DNA of 64,000 bases. Origin: Dasyornis broadbenti. Lineage: Eukaryota; Chordata; Aves; Passeriformes; Dasyornithidae. The notes under the pieces were generated by a model that saw nothing but the letters and a program-made list of their open reading frames with translations, ran no database searches and was not told the DNA's origin. The stretch lies in NCBI GenBank assembly GCA_013397935.1, contig VZRN01001305.1:676476-740475 (forward strand), written 5' to 3'. Positions within the stretch are counted from its first letter, which is position 1. Each line of letters begins with the position of its first letter. Position numbers and translations under genes: made by a program. Positions 11,301-23,859 of this stretch are shown here, one piece after another.

Positions 11301-14300
11301 TCCAGTCATAGGGCTCAGGAGTTTGCTGGAGTCTGCATGCTTTTTATTTTTTGCTAGGCTCCCAAAGGCAGAACCACACCTCTTCCCCTTTTTTTGCTTT
11401 CAAGTCTCTGCAGTTTTCTCGCTTCTTTTGAATGAGTGTAAGTAACAGCTTGGCATTTCCCGTTGGCAGCTGGCCCTAAACCAAAGGTCAGTTGAACAGT
11501 AGTCGTGGTGGCATTTCCACATGCCAGCGTCCATCTGTGGAAATGCACTTTGCCTCTGAAGCTGGAGATTCCTGGGAATTTGAAACTAAATGTGCTTTGC
11601 CCTAAACAATTAAGCTGCATTTCAGAGCTGATTTACTTGCAGATGCTCCAGGAAACTTACTGTAAATAACACGCCCTCTGACCAAGGTCATAAATGCCAA
11701 GCAAAATAGCTGATCACTTTTTTAAGTTATCCTGCTCGTTGCATCAAGGGCGTATTAATAATATAACAATCGGGATTACAAATCAAAGAGATTCACTAAA
11801 TCAGACTGTAGTTGTCTCAGCATAAAAAAGAGAAGTGGATTGAAAATCCATTATTAAACCAGCTACAAGTATTGAATTAGAGAACCAGAGTCGTTATTAT
11901 CCTTGTTTTGTTAGGATTATGTGTTCTCAAAATCACAGTGCATTTCACAGATAAAGCAAAGCTATACATTTTGCTTTCCTAGCAGTGCTTGAATTAGATG
12001 TCGGTTGCCATTATTGTTCCTGATTGAAGCATATATTAATCTAAGATCGTTACTGACTTTAAATAAAAGTCTGTGTCAGACAATCCAGTCACAAAGATCT
12101 TTGCACTCCATCTCTCAGGGAGCAGTGAAGTGCCTCAATTGTTGTTGTGTGGTATTGGTCTTTTTCTCCCTACAAATTGAGATAAGGAGCCAGGTTTTCA
12201 GCAGTCAGGGGAGGAGACCAGCTGCTCCAGAGCAGTACCCCTCTTTTGTCCTTCAAACCCAGCCCTGTTTCCATAACAGACAAGGTCTTAGGGTGAGTGT
12301 TAAGAGTCTGCTGGTCCCTTCAAGCTTTCAAACTTCGTAGCGCTAAACAAAGCATGAGCTTTTACAGTCAAGTGGGGAAGATATTAGGTCAATGCTGTGC
12401 ATGTTTGCAAAAGCTGTTCCAAACAGCTAAGTGAGCTGTGCATTTGCATTTATAGCCAACTACCCATTATGGATGACCTTTCCATCTCAAGTGATGTTCC
12501 AAAGAACCAGAGGGAGGTTTTCATACAACTTCAAAAAAAACCAAAAAACTGAAGCAACAAAAAACTGCGCCTCGCCCTGTGTCATGCACATAAAGAAAGT
12601 CTCCTTCTGGCAAGGAACCAGCCTTTGAAAGACAAAGCAAAGACAAATCTTGCCACCTGGGTATTGGCAATTAGAGGCCTCTGCACCAGCGTATCCATCC
12701 TTGACCTTAGCTGATTTAGACTTTTAAATATCAGTGCCTGTGGTGGCAGAGGGCTACATTCTGGACACAAATATGTGCATCTTGTTAAAAAGTGACTTTC
12801 AGGGAATAGAGAGGGGGAAAGATTGTGGTGTATATCCAATGTCCTGAGACAGTGTTTACAACCTTCTGTGATGTGGAAGGTCAAAATGGATGAATTTTTC
12901 CCCAGCCTTCCCCCATCCTATTTTCCAGGTTGTGTCAGGGCTTAAAATAGTTTGCTTTTTCAATATTTCCGTAGGAAATGGGAGACAGTCTATAGATAAC
13001 GGTTTTCATAGAGGATTTTTCCAGCATGAGTCACAATTTTTGTTAGTTGGGACTTTTTAAAGGATTTTTATCTCTGCATTCTTGCCTGCTCTTCCTTCTT
13101 CCTGCAGGACATTGTCTCCTGTGATTTATAGCCACTTTATTATGCTGCCTACTGCCAAATATTCCCCACGATTCACCTGACAAGAGGAAGGATTTTGTTG
13201 AGGAAGCTATTGCTCTGCCAAGTCAAAATTCCCATCCACCAAGAGCAGGCAGGCTCTGGTCCTGCTTCTGTTGGGGTCAAGGTTTTTACTAGTTCCATCC
13301 TGTTGACAGCCTCTTTGCTGGTACGTTTTCCCAGAGAGGAGCTGCACTGGTGCACTGTACTGCTGTCTCAAGGCAGAGTGCTCCAGAGCACCCCTCTCCG
13401 CAGGGTCATGCCTTCCTAGGGCCTGTGTGGAAATCTGCTGCCAATAGTACCCATCTCTAACATCCTGTCAAGATCAGCTTGTCAAATTTGGCTGCTCTAA
13501 CACCTTATTCCTCTTCTATTCTAAACACTCTTTGGTTTAGTGCAAACTCGCCAGGCTCCGCAAGCCAGTCTATGCCCTGCAGTTTCAAGGTGGGTTTGGG
13601 GACCCAGGTTAATCTGCCTTCAGATGACTTTGGCCCAGAAAGAAGGTGAGAGTTGACCAAACCTGTAATTAAGCTCCAAGTTATTTCTGAGTTGCTCTGG
13701 CAGAGGCCAAGGGAATGGGCTGGGAGGACTGTCATGAACAGATAAGCAACCAGCATAAGCTTTGTCTGAGCAGGGAAAATGAGGGGTAGTGCAGCAGTAA
13801 GTGACGAAACCTCCTGGCCTTCTTGCAGGTGATTTGTTTGATGGTGTTGTTCAAGTCCTGTTTCCACTTGGAGAAGGGAACTGGGCTGCCCTTCAAGCTA
13901 GAATTTATTAGCAACTTGAGGCTCCTGCTGAGCACCCCATGTGTATGTAATGTTTGAAAGTGGGGTTTTACAGTGTCTTGGCTGTGGAGTGGGTGGAGAA
14001 TGAAGAAGTCAGACTCTTGTCCTTCTGCACTTCTGAATATGTGGATGTTTCACCTTGCTTTGAAATCAGAAGCATGACCTCTCCTGGGGCTTCACCATGT
14101 AGCGGCACTTGGCCTCTTACCTAGAAAAAAGATTATCTCTACTTTCTTGTGTCTTAGACATAGAAAAGCATCATGCTAGAGGTCTTTCCAAGTGCGGTTC
14201 CTTTCCCTGAAGACATTGCTTTCCTTCCCTGCAGGGACTGCACAGATATGATCTGCTTGGCCTTCTGCATTCTGAGTTTTTCTCGAAGAGTGCAGAGACG

Positions 14301-17300
14301 CACTTTAACATGTGAATTAGGATAGCTCAGCAGGAAGAGCAGGTGACTACTTAAACATTCCTGTGGTTCAGAACAAAGTGGGAATATATTCCTAGCAGCT
14401 CACAGTGTGTAACGCTGCTTCTCTGATGTTTAAAGCAAGCATGTTGATTCAGGGATTGTTAGGTGTAGCATTGGCCTCCTGACCTGGAGATGCAGGAAGC
14501 AATCATTGCCATCACTCAAGGCTGCATGAAGGATTAGAAAAGTCTTCCCAGGCACCCTCAAGTATTTCAGTCTCTAATTGCAAGCCTCCTGAAGAACGTC
14601 CCATTAGAACAGCTTATTAAAAGCAACAGACAAGGCTTTCATTTATCACGATTCTACGACTTCAACTTAGAACTCTTAAAAGCCACATCTATATATGGCA
14701 GAACTTCTATGAATTCTCTCAAGCCATTAAAAATGTAGTTTAATTCCAAATGCTCTCTAGGTCATCTGCAGACTTGTGGTAAATTAATTACATTAATTGC
14801 AGGCACAGTTGCTGGGGCCCATGATATATATACATTTCATTAACAAAGCCCAGGGTTTGAAACAATGCCAGGGGTGTTGATAAGACCTCCTAGCACAGGT
14901 TTATTAAAGTTTGCTCTCTGGACAGTTGGGTTTGCAAACCACATAAGCATTGTGGGGGTCACCTTAGCTAGAACTGGACAAGTGTTGTCTCGGTGTGCCT
15001 GAGATAACTGAAAGCAGCAGAGTTGGGCTGGCCAAGGAGCAGGGCAGTGCCAGCAGGCCACAGAGGTCCTGGAGCTGTTACTGCAGCTTCAGGCTCCCAT
15101 GCATTTTCTCTGCCTATCTGCAGCCCTTTCCTTGAAGCCAGAGCTAGAAGCAGGTGTCACACCTTGTTTCAAACCAGCTTGGCTTTTGATGATGGTGTCG
15201 CCTCAGTGCCTTGTTCTTTCCCAGCAAAGGGGATTTAACGCTGCAGGTGTTTTCTCAATAACTTTCACTGTTACGTAGACATGTCATCTGTTATCCTGCA
15301 GCAGATCAGAGGGGCTCCTGACCAGGAGCAATCCCCACAAGCTCTCCTCATAGTCTGCTGGTTGATTCAGTGCGACTGGAGGAGGCCTGGCAGATGAAAT
15401 TGATGTATGCATTGCTTGGTTCAGCTCTGCTCTCCAATGTAGGTCAGCTTGCTGGCCGAAGATCTTAAAACCCTGGAGAGGTCTGAGTGTATTTCATTAA
15501 ACAGCATTTTAATCTTATCCACAGCATTTGATCTTGTCTGGAAAGCTTTTGCTTTCAGCTTCTTAGTTTCTAGACTAAGAAAACCCTGAATGAAATGAGC
15601 AGATGGGAACTGGGCCCCTCCTAGAAGCCACCAGCACCCAAATCCAGTGGCCACAAAGATACACAATGGGTTTGCTGGAATTAAACATTGGTTTTATTTG
15701 TCTCAAGATTTTTATATTTTGAAGTTTATCTGCCAAATCAAGCCATCCTTTTAACACAAGTAGTAATAAATCTTCGTATCGCCTGACTGTTCAGACCAAT
15801 TAGTAAGTTCACTTACCTATCCAAGTGCTCCTTGAGCTGGAAAGTGAATTTTATTGTCTGCTGATCCAGTTTAGTTTGTTTCTAAGCACTTTAGTTTTCT
15901 CCTAATGCTAAACCTCAGAGTACTTTGACCATAAGTACACAGCTGCTGGATTTGGAGGAGCAAGGCTGCATTGAGGTACATTTCTCTTGCACTTGAACAG
16001 TTTCTTTACTCCATGTAACAGGAATGAGATCTGAAGTGCTCTGGATTCAGTGCAAGGAACTGATTTTGTCTCAGTGCAGCCCTACTGCTGGTGAGGTCTC
16101 AAAGAGTTTTCTTTGTTCAAGAAAATAGTGATCTTTTTTCATTTTAAGGAAGTGGTTGCTTTTCAGGTTAATTGAACTGTTGTTTGGAAAACTTTGACTT
16201 TGCGAGTAGTGTGGAGGTGTGGAAAGGTCTGGTGGCAGCAACCATTAGAAAATGCCTGGGGTAAAGGGCCTCTTAGCTAAAACATAAGCTAATGGGTCAC
16301 AGCCAAAGTAATCTTCTGGAGATGCACCGATTTCCTGCACTCAAATCATACAAGGTTAAAAGAAGAAAATGGAAAAATTGACCCAAGATATGTAGTGCTT
16401 GGGTTCCCTTTGTGTGCCTTTGGGTTTTGCATCTCTGGTGTTAACTTGGTGTTAACTTGGATCTATGGAGTGGTTTAGTGAAGGCTGATCTGCTTCCATA
16501 TTAGTATGACTGAACAAACTGGGGCATTATGAAAATAGAAAATATTGTCAATTATAGTAAGAGATATTGGCATAGCTGTTTAGAAAATGTTAGCAAGTTG
16601 TTTTGCTGATGCAAAAGAAGCTTAGAAGACATTCTTCACTAGTTTTAATTTAAGTAAGCACTTAATCCAGTGTATAATTCTGTAAATCATTGCATGCCTG
16701 AAGTTATTTTGCATCATAATTTAAGGCAGTGCAGTTGCAGAATGTTAATTTTGTCTAAATAAGCTATTTTAATCTATTTAGGCATTGTAAGTCATACTGT
16801 ATAAAAATCTGACGTGCAGAATTTTTTTCAAGAATTACACCTTGTGATGACTGAGGAGAAATGATGAGTGAAATCTTCATCTGACTTTACCCGGAGTATA
16901 CCTGCACCACTGGGCTCCTGCTTGTACTGAAGTCCTTCCTGTTGTTTCCTCTGCACTATGTTTTTTTCCTAGATGAACTATCTTAATAGATTTGGTAACA
17001 GAAAAATTGTCTGTGCAAGTTCTCTGACAAGGATAAAGGGCAATTACTGAGGTGCAGCCAGCATTGGGTTGAGAACTGATGCCAGGCAACCCCATAGTCT
17101 GATTAAAGTAATGGCTGAGCAGCCATCAAAGCCAAGCTGTTGGGTGCATGCAGTGCCTTTCAGCTCACCATATTTTGAGTTTATTTAGACTGAATGCTTT
17201 CACGTGACTCACAAGGTCCTGCTTCTGCAGATACCTAACATGTGCAAAGCTTCACTGTTACAAGGGGATGCAGAAAAGGCTTTGTGAGCTGAGTGCATGC

Positions 17301-17708
17301 ATAAGGGTCTGCAAAAGCAGGACTCGTATTCATCCGGTGTTTTTCCTTTTTTAAAGGCAATTGTAATTGTACCACATGCACACTTGTGGAAAAAAGTCAC
17401 TTTGCCTGCTTCAAGGCAGGTGCTTAAGTTTAAGCACATGGGTGGCCCCATTAATCCTGACATTGGTACTCAAGTACAGGAAGCACATGGTTAACTGCTT
17501 TAAGGACCAGGATCTAGACACTCTCCCCAAGGCGTTTTTCACCAACAATAGCACATGCCATGAAATTTTTGCAGCCCAGGGTGTTCAAGTCCAAATAATA
17601 ATTGCAATAAGAAGGAAGAAATACTTTAAAGAATGTTGCGAATGTATTTGCACCTTGCCAGGGCGGTGGGATTATTCCTTATCCTGGGCCTTTTTGTTTG
17701 CTTTTCAG
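8309..17708 (+). other. EPHA5: EPHA5 intron upstream of the cassette exon (9.4 kb)
   Basis: This is the largest intron in the window. It contains a tRNA-Lys-like remnant at about 14317-14393, a possible enhancer-like AT-rich block at 11690-11980, a 2 x 11-bp tandem (GGTGTTAACTT) at 16437-16458, and a TAAT/ATTA-rich stretch near 14780-14805. No coding segment is supported. The 3' end has the good acceptor tgcttttcag in front of the 66-nt cassette exon. Confidence 0.82.
14317..14393 (+). repeat. Degenerate tRNA-like sequence (possible SINE head)
   Basis: GGATAGCTCAGCAGG-AAGAGC at about 14320-14340 closely resembles the D-arm and A-box of tRNA-Lys (GGATAGCTCAGTCGGTAGAGC). GTGGTTCAGAAC about 30 bases downstream resembles a decayed B-box. 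The 3' half no longer pairs as a tRNA, so this is not a functional tRNA gene. It could be the head of an old tRNA-derived SINE or a tRNA pseudogene; no SINE body or tail is evident. Confidence 0.35.
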
Positions 17709-17774
17709 TTGCTGCGATCATGGCTGTGGGTGGGCTTCTTCTCTGCGTGCTGTTGCCTATCCGAGCCTAACATG
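17709..17774 (+). CDS. EPHA5: EPHA5 cassette exon: cysteine-rich juxtamembrane insert
   Basis: The exon is 66 nt with acceptor tgcttttcag and donor CATG|gtcagt. Both flanking junctions share the same phase, so including or skipping it keeps the frame. Skipped, the protein reads ...FLLSG-R-RCGYSK. Included, it reads ...FLLSG, then SCCDHGCGWASSLRAVAY, then PSLTW, then RCGYSK, a net gain of 22 residues. The insert closely matches the longer human EPHA5 isoform as I remember it (SCCECGCGRASSLCAVAH...). The Cys-Cys pair immediately after the membrane helix is a plausible palmitoylation site (inference). A longer stop-free stretch on the same strand is in another frame and is not the protein. The exon is often missed by similarity searches because of its size. 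Its alternative use is inferred from length, phase and the known isoforms. Confidence 0.85.
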
Positions 17775-18159
17775 GTCAGTGTTCCCACCCGTGCTGGCTC
17801 CTACTTCGTGTCCTTCGTCCATGTTTTCTGTGCTCAGTCTGCCTCTCCCTTCCTTTCTTGTATTGGCCTCGAAATCACTTTCTCACCTGATCTCTGTACC
17901 CAGCTTGTCTATCTCAACACTGGAAATAGCGTGACCTGAAGCAGAGTGTATCCTCAGCAAGAGCAGGGATCTCAGGGGTGAAAATCCCATTATGTTATGC
18001 CATGATCAATCCTGACACTGCACCAGGTGTCTAATAAAACATCATGTACGCTGGACCCATCAAGTTCTGCTTCTTGCCATCCAAAGGGGTCAAGGGAGGT
18101 AATGTTCCTCCAGAGAGGAGGCGGGGGTAGGTGGGAGTGGAAAGGTGCTTAGTGGCATA

Positions 18160-18220
18160 TGACATGCATGTCAGTGGAATGAACTGTATGTCATGGACAT
18201 ACATGTCAGTGTATGACATA
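18160..18220. repeat. Palindrome and diverged 35-bp-spaced duplication
   Basis: TGACATGCATGTCA at 18160-18173 is a perfect 14-bp palindrome. GACATGCATGTCAGTG (18161-18176) recurs as GACATACATGTCAGTG (18196-18211) with one mismatch. TATGTCA (18187-18193) and TGACATA (18214-18220) form an outer inverted pair. Together this gives five TGACA/TGTCA motifs within 59 bp. Confidence 0.85.
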
Positions 18221-21200
18221 CACAGCAATGCCATGGTGCTGTTTGCCCACGATATGCTCCAGCAGTATTGGACATATCTCTGTGGGTGTCCTGAGGTGCG
18301 TGGCCATGCTGCATGCTGTCCTGTTCTGCCACCATCTGGGCTGCCTCACCACTTTCTGCTCTCTTGTACTCTTTTCTAACTAGTCAAAGGAAGGGTGATT
18401 TTAATTTCTGTTGGTTTGACTGGATGCAAGTTGAGTTGCTTCCCAAAGGAGAATCGACTGTAATATTTGTGTGGGCAGAGATCTTCCTAAGCCTCCTAAG
18501 AGACACATGTAATCACCATCCCCATCAAATAGCTGCTTGAGACCACAGAACTTCTGAGACATTCCACATGCATTGTTAAGCTGGGAAGGTTTTTCAGCAG
18601 AGCTTGTGAGAGGTGTGGAACTCTTCTGCTGTGTTTCCTGGGGGATGCTGAGGCTTCTCGTGGCTGGGTCATGGTGCAGTCCCTTGCTGTGGGGCACAGC
18701 AGTCACTAACATGGACCATTTTTAGGTCCTCTGATGCTGTATTTTTATTTTGACAGAAGCCTGAACCAAGGAGGAGATTGGGGGTTAGTTTTGGGCTTTT
18801 TTCTTGATGCAGCATTTTTCACTTGATTTTTGTGACTTTTCAGTGTTTAAGAGCAGAGTTAACAAGCAAGAATGTTCGGCTCAAAGTATGTGTCTGTAAA
18901 AAGTAGTTCTGTTATGTGGGCCGCCATTTTGGCAGTGGTTGCTCTGAAAGAAAACTTCACGGTACTTCTGTTGTCCGTCGTGCTTGTGGCACCAGTGCAC
19001 GAGCAGTCCCTCGCTGCAAGTCATGCTTCAAGTGTCCTCAGCAAGGCCCCCAACCAGAGCCTGACAGCAATGGAAAATACTTCTCAGAGAAAACCAGGAT
19101 TGGACTGGATGGCTATGAAGAAGAGAGACGCACAAGGAAAACTTGGCTGACCTGGAAAACACCCTCTGCAGGTTTCCTCCTAACCTGCAGAGAGACTAAT
19201 GTGACAGCAAGCTGGGAGGGGGAAATGAGAAAAGTCACTTCAAGGCACAGATGCCATTGGCTGTGCTATGGGAAGGCATGACAACCTCTTTAGAGAGATT
19301 TATGGAAATCACTTAAGAGGGAGCTTCCTGCAAGAGGGGAAAACGGTATCTTGTTTAAATTATTTTTAATTGTTCTAGTGGTGGTTTAGGAAAACAGGGA
19401 GTCATTCAGCCAAAGACAGGGAAAGACTAACAGCTAAAAATACCACTGCTGGATTTGTGAAGCTTCCTTTGTAAGGCATCCAAGTTAATCAGAGGTCAAA
19501 GGCAGAGTCACACAGTGCAGAGGGGGACAGCAGTGCTGCGAAAGCAGCTGAGAAGATTGTGAGCCTGCAGCCCTTAGGAAGGGAATCTGCCTGGTTCCTC
19601 TCAGGCCACCCATCTACTGTATCTGTGAACTGAGCTGAAGGTCTTTGCTTGTCATCATCAGACCTTTTACTGGTTTTTTGATCTTGTGCAGGAAGAAAGT
19701 GACCAGAAAAATGGAAGGCAACTTCCAGTGTAGAAGGTGTTGGGTTTACACCAATCCCTTGAGTATTCCCTGATTTTGTGATACTGAATTTATTCTAGGA
19801 TTGCAAGCAGCAAATGCAAATGCTGAACACAGACTAGCCTCATTAGTGGTAGGGTTTTGCCTCTGGCTCTCAGTATCAATGTTGTTTATCAAGGATAAAG
19901 CTATTTGCTGAACAAGTTATTGTCTCCACACATGAGCTGAGGCGACAGGATCTTGGCCAGATGGACAGATCCGCGTTTGTTTGTTCCTCTGCATGGAACA
20001 CAATCCTGCCCTGCAACACGTATGCAGCTTTATTGCTTCAACATCTTGGAACAAATAGTCTGAAATAAGCACTAACCCCTTGTAAACAACAACCTTGCAG
20101 TCCTTACAAACCTCCTGTAAAGTGACAGCTTGAGATGGGTTGGAAGCATTCCTCTAAGTTGATTTATTGTAAGAGACATACTTCTCAGTGAAGGTCTCAC
20201 CCCTGAAAAAAAAGTGGTGTTTTGTCTCTGTTTCAGAGAAATGCATATGCTTCGTTTATCTCATATTTAAGAGATTAAATAAATACGTGTATAAATCTCT
20301 GCCAGACCAGCATGGGAGATTGTGTGCTGCTTCAGGGCGCAACCTGTTTAAAGGTACGGACTGCACCTGGCCAGGTGAAGTCCCTTTCCTCATCAGGGAT
20401 GTCTGAATGCTGTCCCCACCTGCATTTCCAGTAATGCCTTGTCTGTGTGCTGAAATGCTTTGGCCTATGCCTGTAAAAAAACAGTATGTAAAGATTTTTC
20501 CGCATCACTACCTAGGGCTTGATGTTCAAAGTCCAGGTTCACAGACCCCTGGCTGTGTCTTTCCTGGGTTGTGACCAGAATGGTGGCCCTGGCTAGGGAA
20601 ATGAAAACTCCATCCCTTGGGCATTCTGTGCTTTGCAGGGGGATGCCTCGAGTGGCTCAGGGGCCACACACAACCCAGCAAGGGTACCCTGAAGCACAAG
20701 GCAGAAACAAAAGCATCTCCATCAGTCCAGGGAGAGCAAGCATCTTCCTGCCTCACTTCTTGAAGTATTTTTCTCCATGAATTGGCTCCTGCCATACAGG
20801 GTAGTGGGCACTGGTTTCCCAGCTGGATTCTTCATCTTTCTACCTGTCTGTTTTATATTTTATAAACCTATATAGGGATCATTTTACAACTTCACTTTTA
20901 TAATCTGCTCTATAAATATTTTACGAGCTGCCTGCCAATCTGCAAGTAGTTTTTAAATAAGACATGATGCCTTAAGAATATTTAAAGTCTCACTTTTCTT
21001 TTTACCTCTGATACTTTTATTGAAAAACAGAGCTGTGTAAGGAAGACATCTGCTTTCTGCATAGAGAAACTGGGACAAATCTACAACAGGAGTAAATGAA
21101 TTGAGATTCAGGTGTGCTGCTGAATTACGTTAACTCTTTGGCTGAGTGTCTCCAGCTCAGTGGGAGATGAAGCGAGTGTCAGGATCTTTATGCCTTTGCT

Positions 21201-23834
21201 GTGCGTGTTATAGAAAAGATATAGGAAATCTATGGTTTGTACAGTGATAATAAACTAGAGAATGAGTCTTCCATCAGGGCGTTTGACTCACAGCTTTGCC
21301 AATAAATATTAAGAGCAAATGCACATGCAGAAATGGATTATTTCACAAACAATTGAGGGGTTTTTTTCTCCCAAAATATATTGCAAAACCGCAATATTTA
21401 GATACTTTGATCTGCCAGTAAGATTCACAAAGTGATTCAGGACTTTTAACCTGAAATTGCAGATTTTTATGGGATTTAGTTGGGGAAGAAAGGAGAAAAA
21501 AATGCTTGTGTGTGTTATTTAAAGCACCTGAAGGTCAAGAATGGAAGAAGTGCGGTTTAGCCCCAGTCGGCATGGACTCTGGGTAGTTTGAGAAAGTGTG
21601 AGAAAGGCACCAGTGATGTCAGGTTTTGCAGCAAGCTTTATTAGTGACACCCAACTGTTGCTTGACAGTCACAGTCCACCAACTGCCATTTCACTTTGAC
21701 ATGTTTTGTCAAGGCTCATTTTAACGATGCTTTGGGCGTCCCAGAGCCTGATTTCATATGCTAATATGATATGCTGCTGTATGTGTTACCCAGCTCGAGA
21801 GAAGGGAGCAGCTGGAGCCAACTGGTTTGTACTGGCCCTTGGAGTGTGTCCATGGGCAATAAAACATGGATCATTATGCATCAAGGTATGCTTGGATCAC
21901 TGTATGCAAGGGATGGTGTTTCTGTCTCCTCTGTATTTATGGTCAAAGAATCGGGACATGCAGGTCATAGAAAGGCTGACATTAGAAAAGCATTTTTATA
22001 GGCAAAATGTTCCAAACCTGAAGAAGAGATAAGGGCATTTGCTCCAAAAGGCAAACAGAAGAAATATCAGATATTTGCATTTGGTAGAAGGATGAATTGA
22101 AATATGTGTGTATTTTTAAAAGGAAAATTGAGTCATATACCTCCATCCAGAAAAACTAGTTCTGCAGAAAAGTGATGTAATTTTGACAACTTGCAGCAGA
22201 AAAAAATGGGGTTGCCAGAAGTGGGACTTGATACTGAGACTCATCTCTCTAGTTTATTTAGTTAAAGGGGGAGGTCATATGATGAAGAAGAAGGAATCCA
22301 TTCTCACCAAGGGTTTGTGAACACTAGAATGTACTTTGAAATGACCCTTACTCACAGGGTCTCCATGTACACCTAGTGCTTAGGTTTTGAGTTAATTATG
22401 CAGGACCCCATCTCAGGAAATGGCACTGCTGTTTTTGGAGCAAGGCAACAAGCACCAACATGCAGATAACTGAGCCCCATCTCTGGGCACCACAGAGCTG
22501 TTCTTGTGGGGTTTGCATTCAAAGTGTTATGGTCTCAGCGTGGTTGCTGCTGCTGTAATCGTGCCCTGCATGGATAGCCTGGCTGTTTATCAAGTGCAAC
22601 CTGTTTATCTCCCTGCCTGTGTCCCCAGACTGCCTGCCAACCTTCCCTTGTCTTCTAGATCTGTTCCCCTGCGCTTGCACAACCTTGCAATCTCTGTTTT
22701 TTCTTCCTCTCCCTGTGGCACAGGTCTCCCTTTCTCCCCAGGGCAAGCTTCCTCTTCCCTGGAATAGCCCCAGAAGCTCATGTTGCTTTTTCCCTCCTCA
22801 AGTGTCTGGCATCCAGCTTTACTGTGTCCAGCTTAATGGTGATGTCTCATCTTGTTCAGGCTTTTGTTTGTAATTGCGATCATTTCACAAACCCAGTGCC
22901 AAAATCCTATAGCCAAAAGGCTGCTTGGCCCCTTGAATCCAGGCAGACAGCAGTTCCCTGTAATAGGACTTCATGCTGAGGGCATGTTTCATGCAGATGC
23001 CTGTTACTGCCTCCTCCTAATTGCAGTTTTGTTCCTGCTAATCATATGTTCCTCCTTGCTGTGAGTGATGCTGGAGTGCTCACATGCCCCTAGCTCAAAA
23101 ATCATGGAAGCAATGGAAGAGAAGACTCCAAGTTTCTCAGCCCTAAGTGGCTTCTGAGTAGCCTGAGGCTTTCTTTGAGGTGTACCAGCTAGAGATTCCC
23201 CTGCATGCTGGCTGGCTTGCAGGTGTCTGTTCCAGGCATTTCATTCTACTAAGCAGTGTCCTTCAGCCTCATGTTCATGCAGTTTTACTGTAAGGATGAT
23301 TCAGTTCCTGTATCCAGTTGTGCTACCAGGTCCTTGGAAAGATGGGCATGTACATGTGCATCCTACATACCTCATTCTCTATTTTTAAATGTGTCTGTGT
23401 GTATAGCAATTCTTGCCTATGCAGTTATCCTGGGGCTTCCTATGTGGTTGTCTAAGTGAAGCAGATCTCAGAAATGCCACCAAAGCAGACAGTTAATGCT
23501 AATGCAAAACTATCACCTAGAAAACCAATGAGAAGAATGAAGCTGAGTCAGGGAAGGGCAGCCAGAAACTAATAGGAGGATGCCCTGGTAGCGATACAAC
23601 TTCCATATGACTGTAGTTGCAACTCCATGGTAGGATTCAGCACTATCCTTGCACTGTCTGGTGCTAAGGTGGGAGCAGGATAGGTCAGGCAGCTTGCCTT
23701 CTTCCATCTTTGTTCTGCTGGGCAGAGGGAATTCCATGAATGGCAGCTCCCCTGTGGAAAGACAGGAGATATGCACGAAACGCTGTGCAGAGCCAATAAT
23801 ATGTAGGAGATTCCTGAAGGCAGTGAAGCAACAG

Positions 23835-23859
23835 GTTTTGTTTTGTTTTGTTTTGTTTT
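23835..23859 (+). repeat. (TTTTG)n simple repeat
   Basis: About five units of TTTTG lie in the intron before the juxtamembrane exon. This could be simple-repeat expansion, or the complement of the A-rich tail of an old retrotransposed sequence. Confidence 0.8.

Noticed and set aside
14317..14393. Functional tRNA-Lys gene
   Set aside because: The acceptor and T arms do not pair and the B-box is degraded, so at most it is a relic.
17367..17939. 190-codon stop-free frame on the + strand
   Set aside because: It overlaps the EPHA5 cassette exon in a different frame, has no recognisable protein content and includes intron sequence on both sides.
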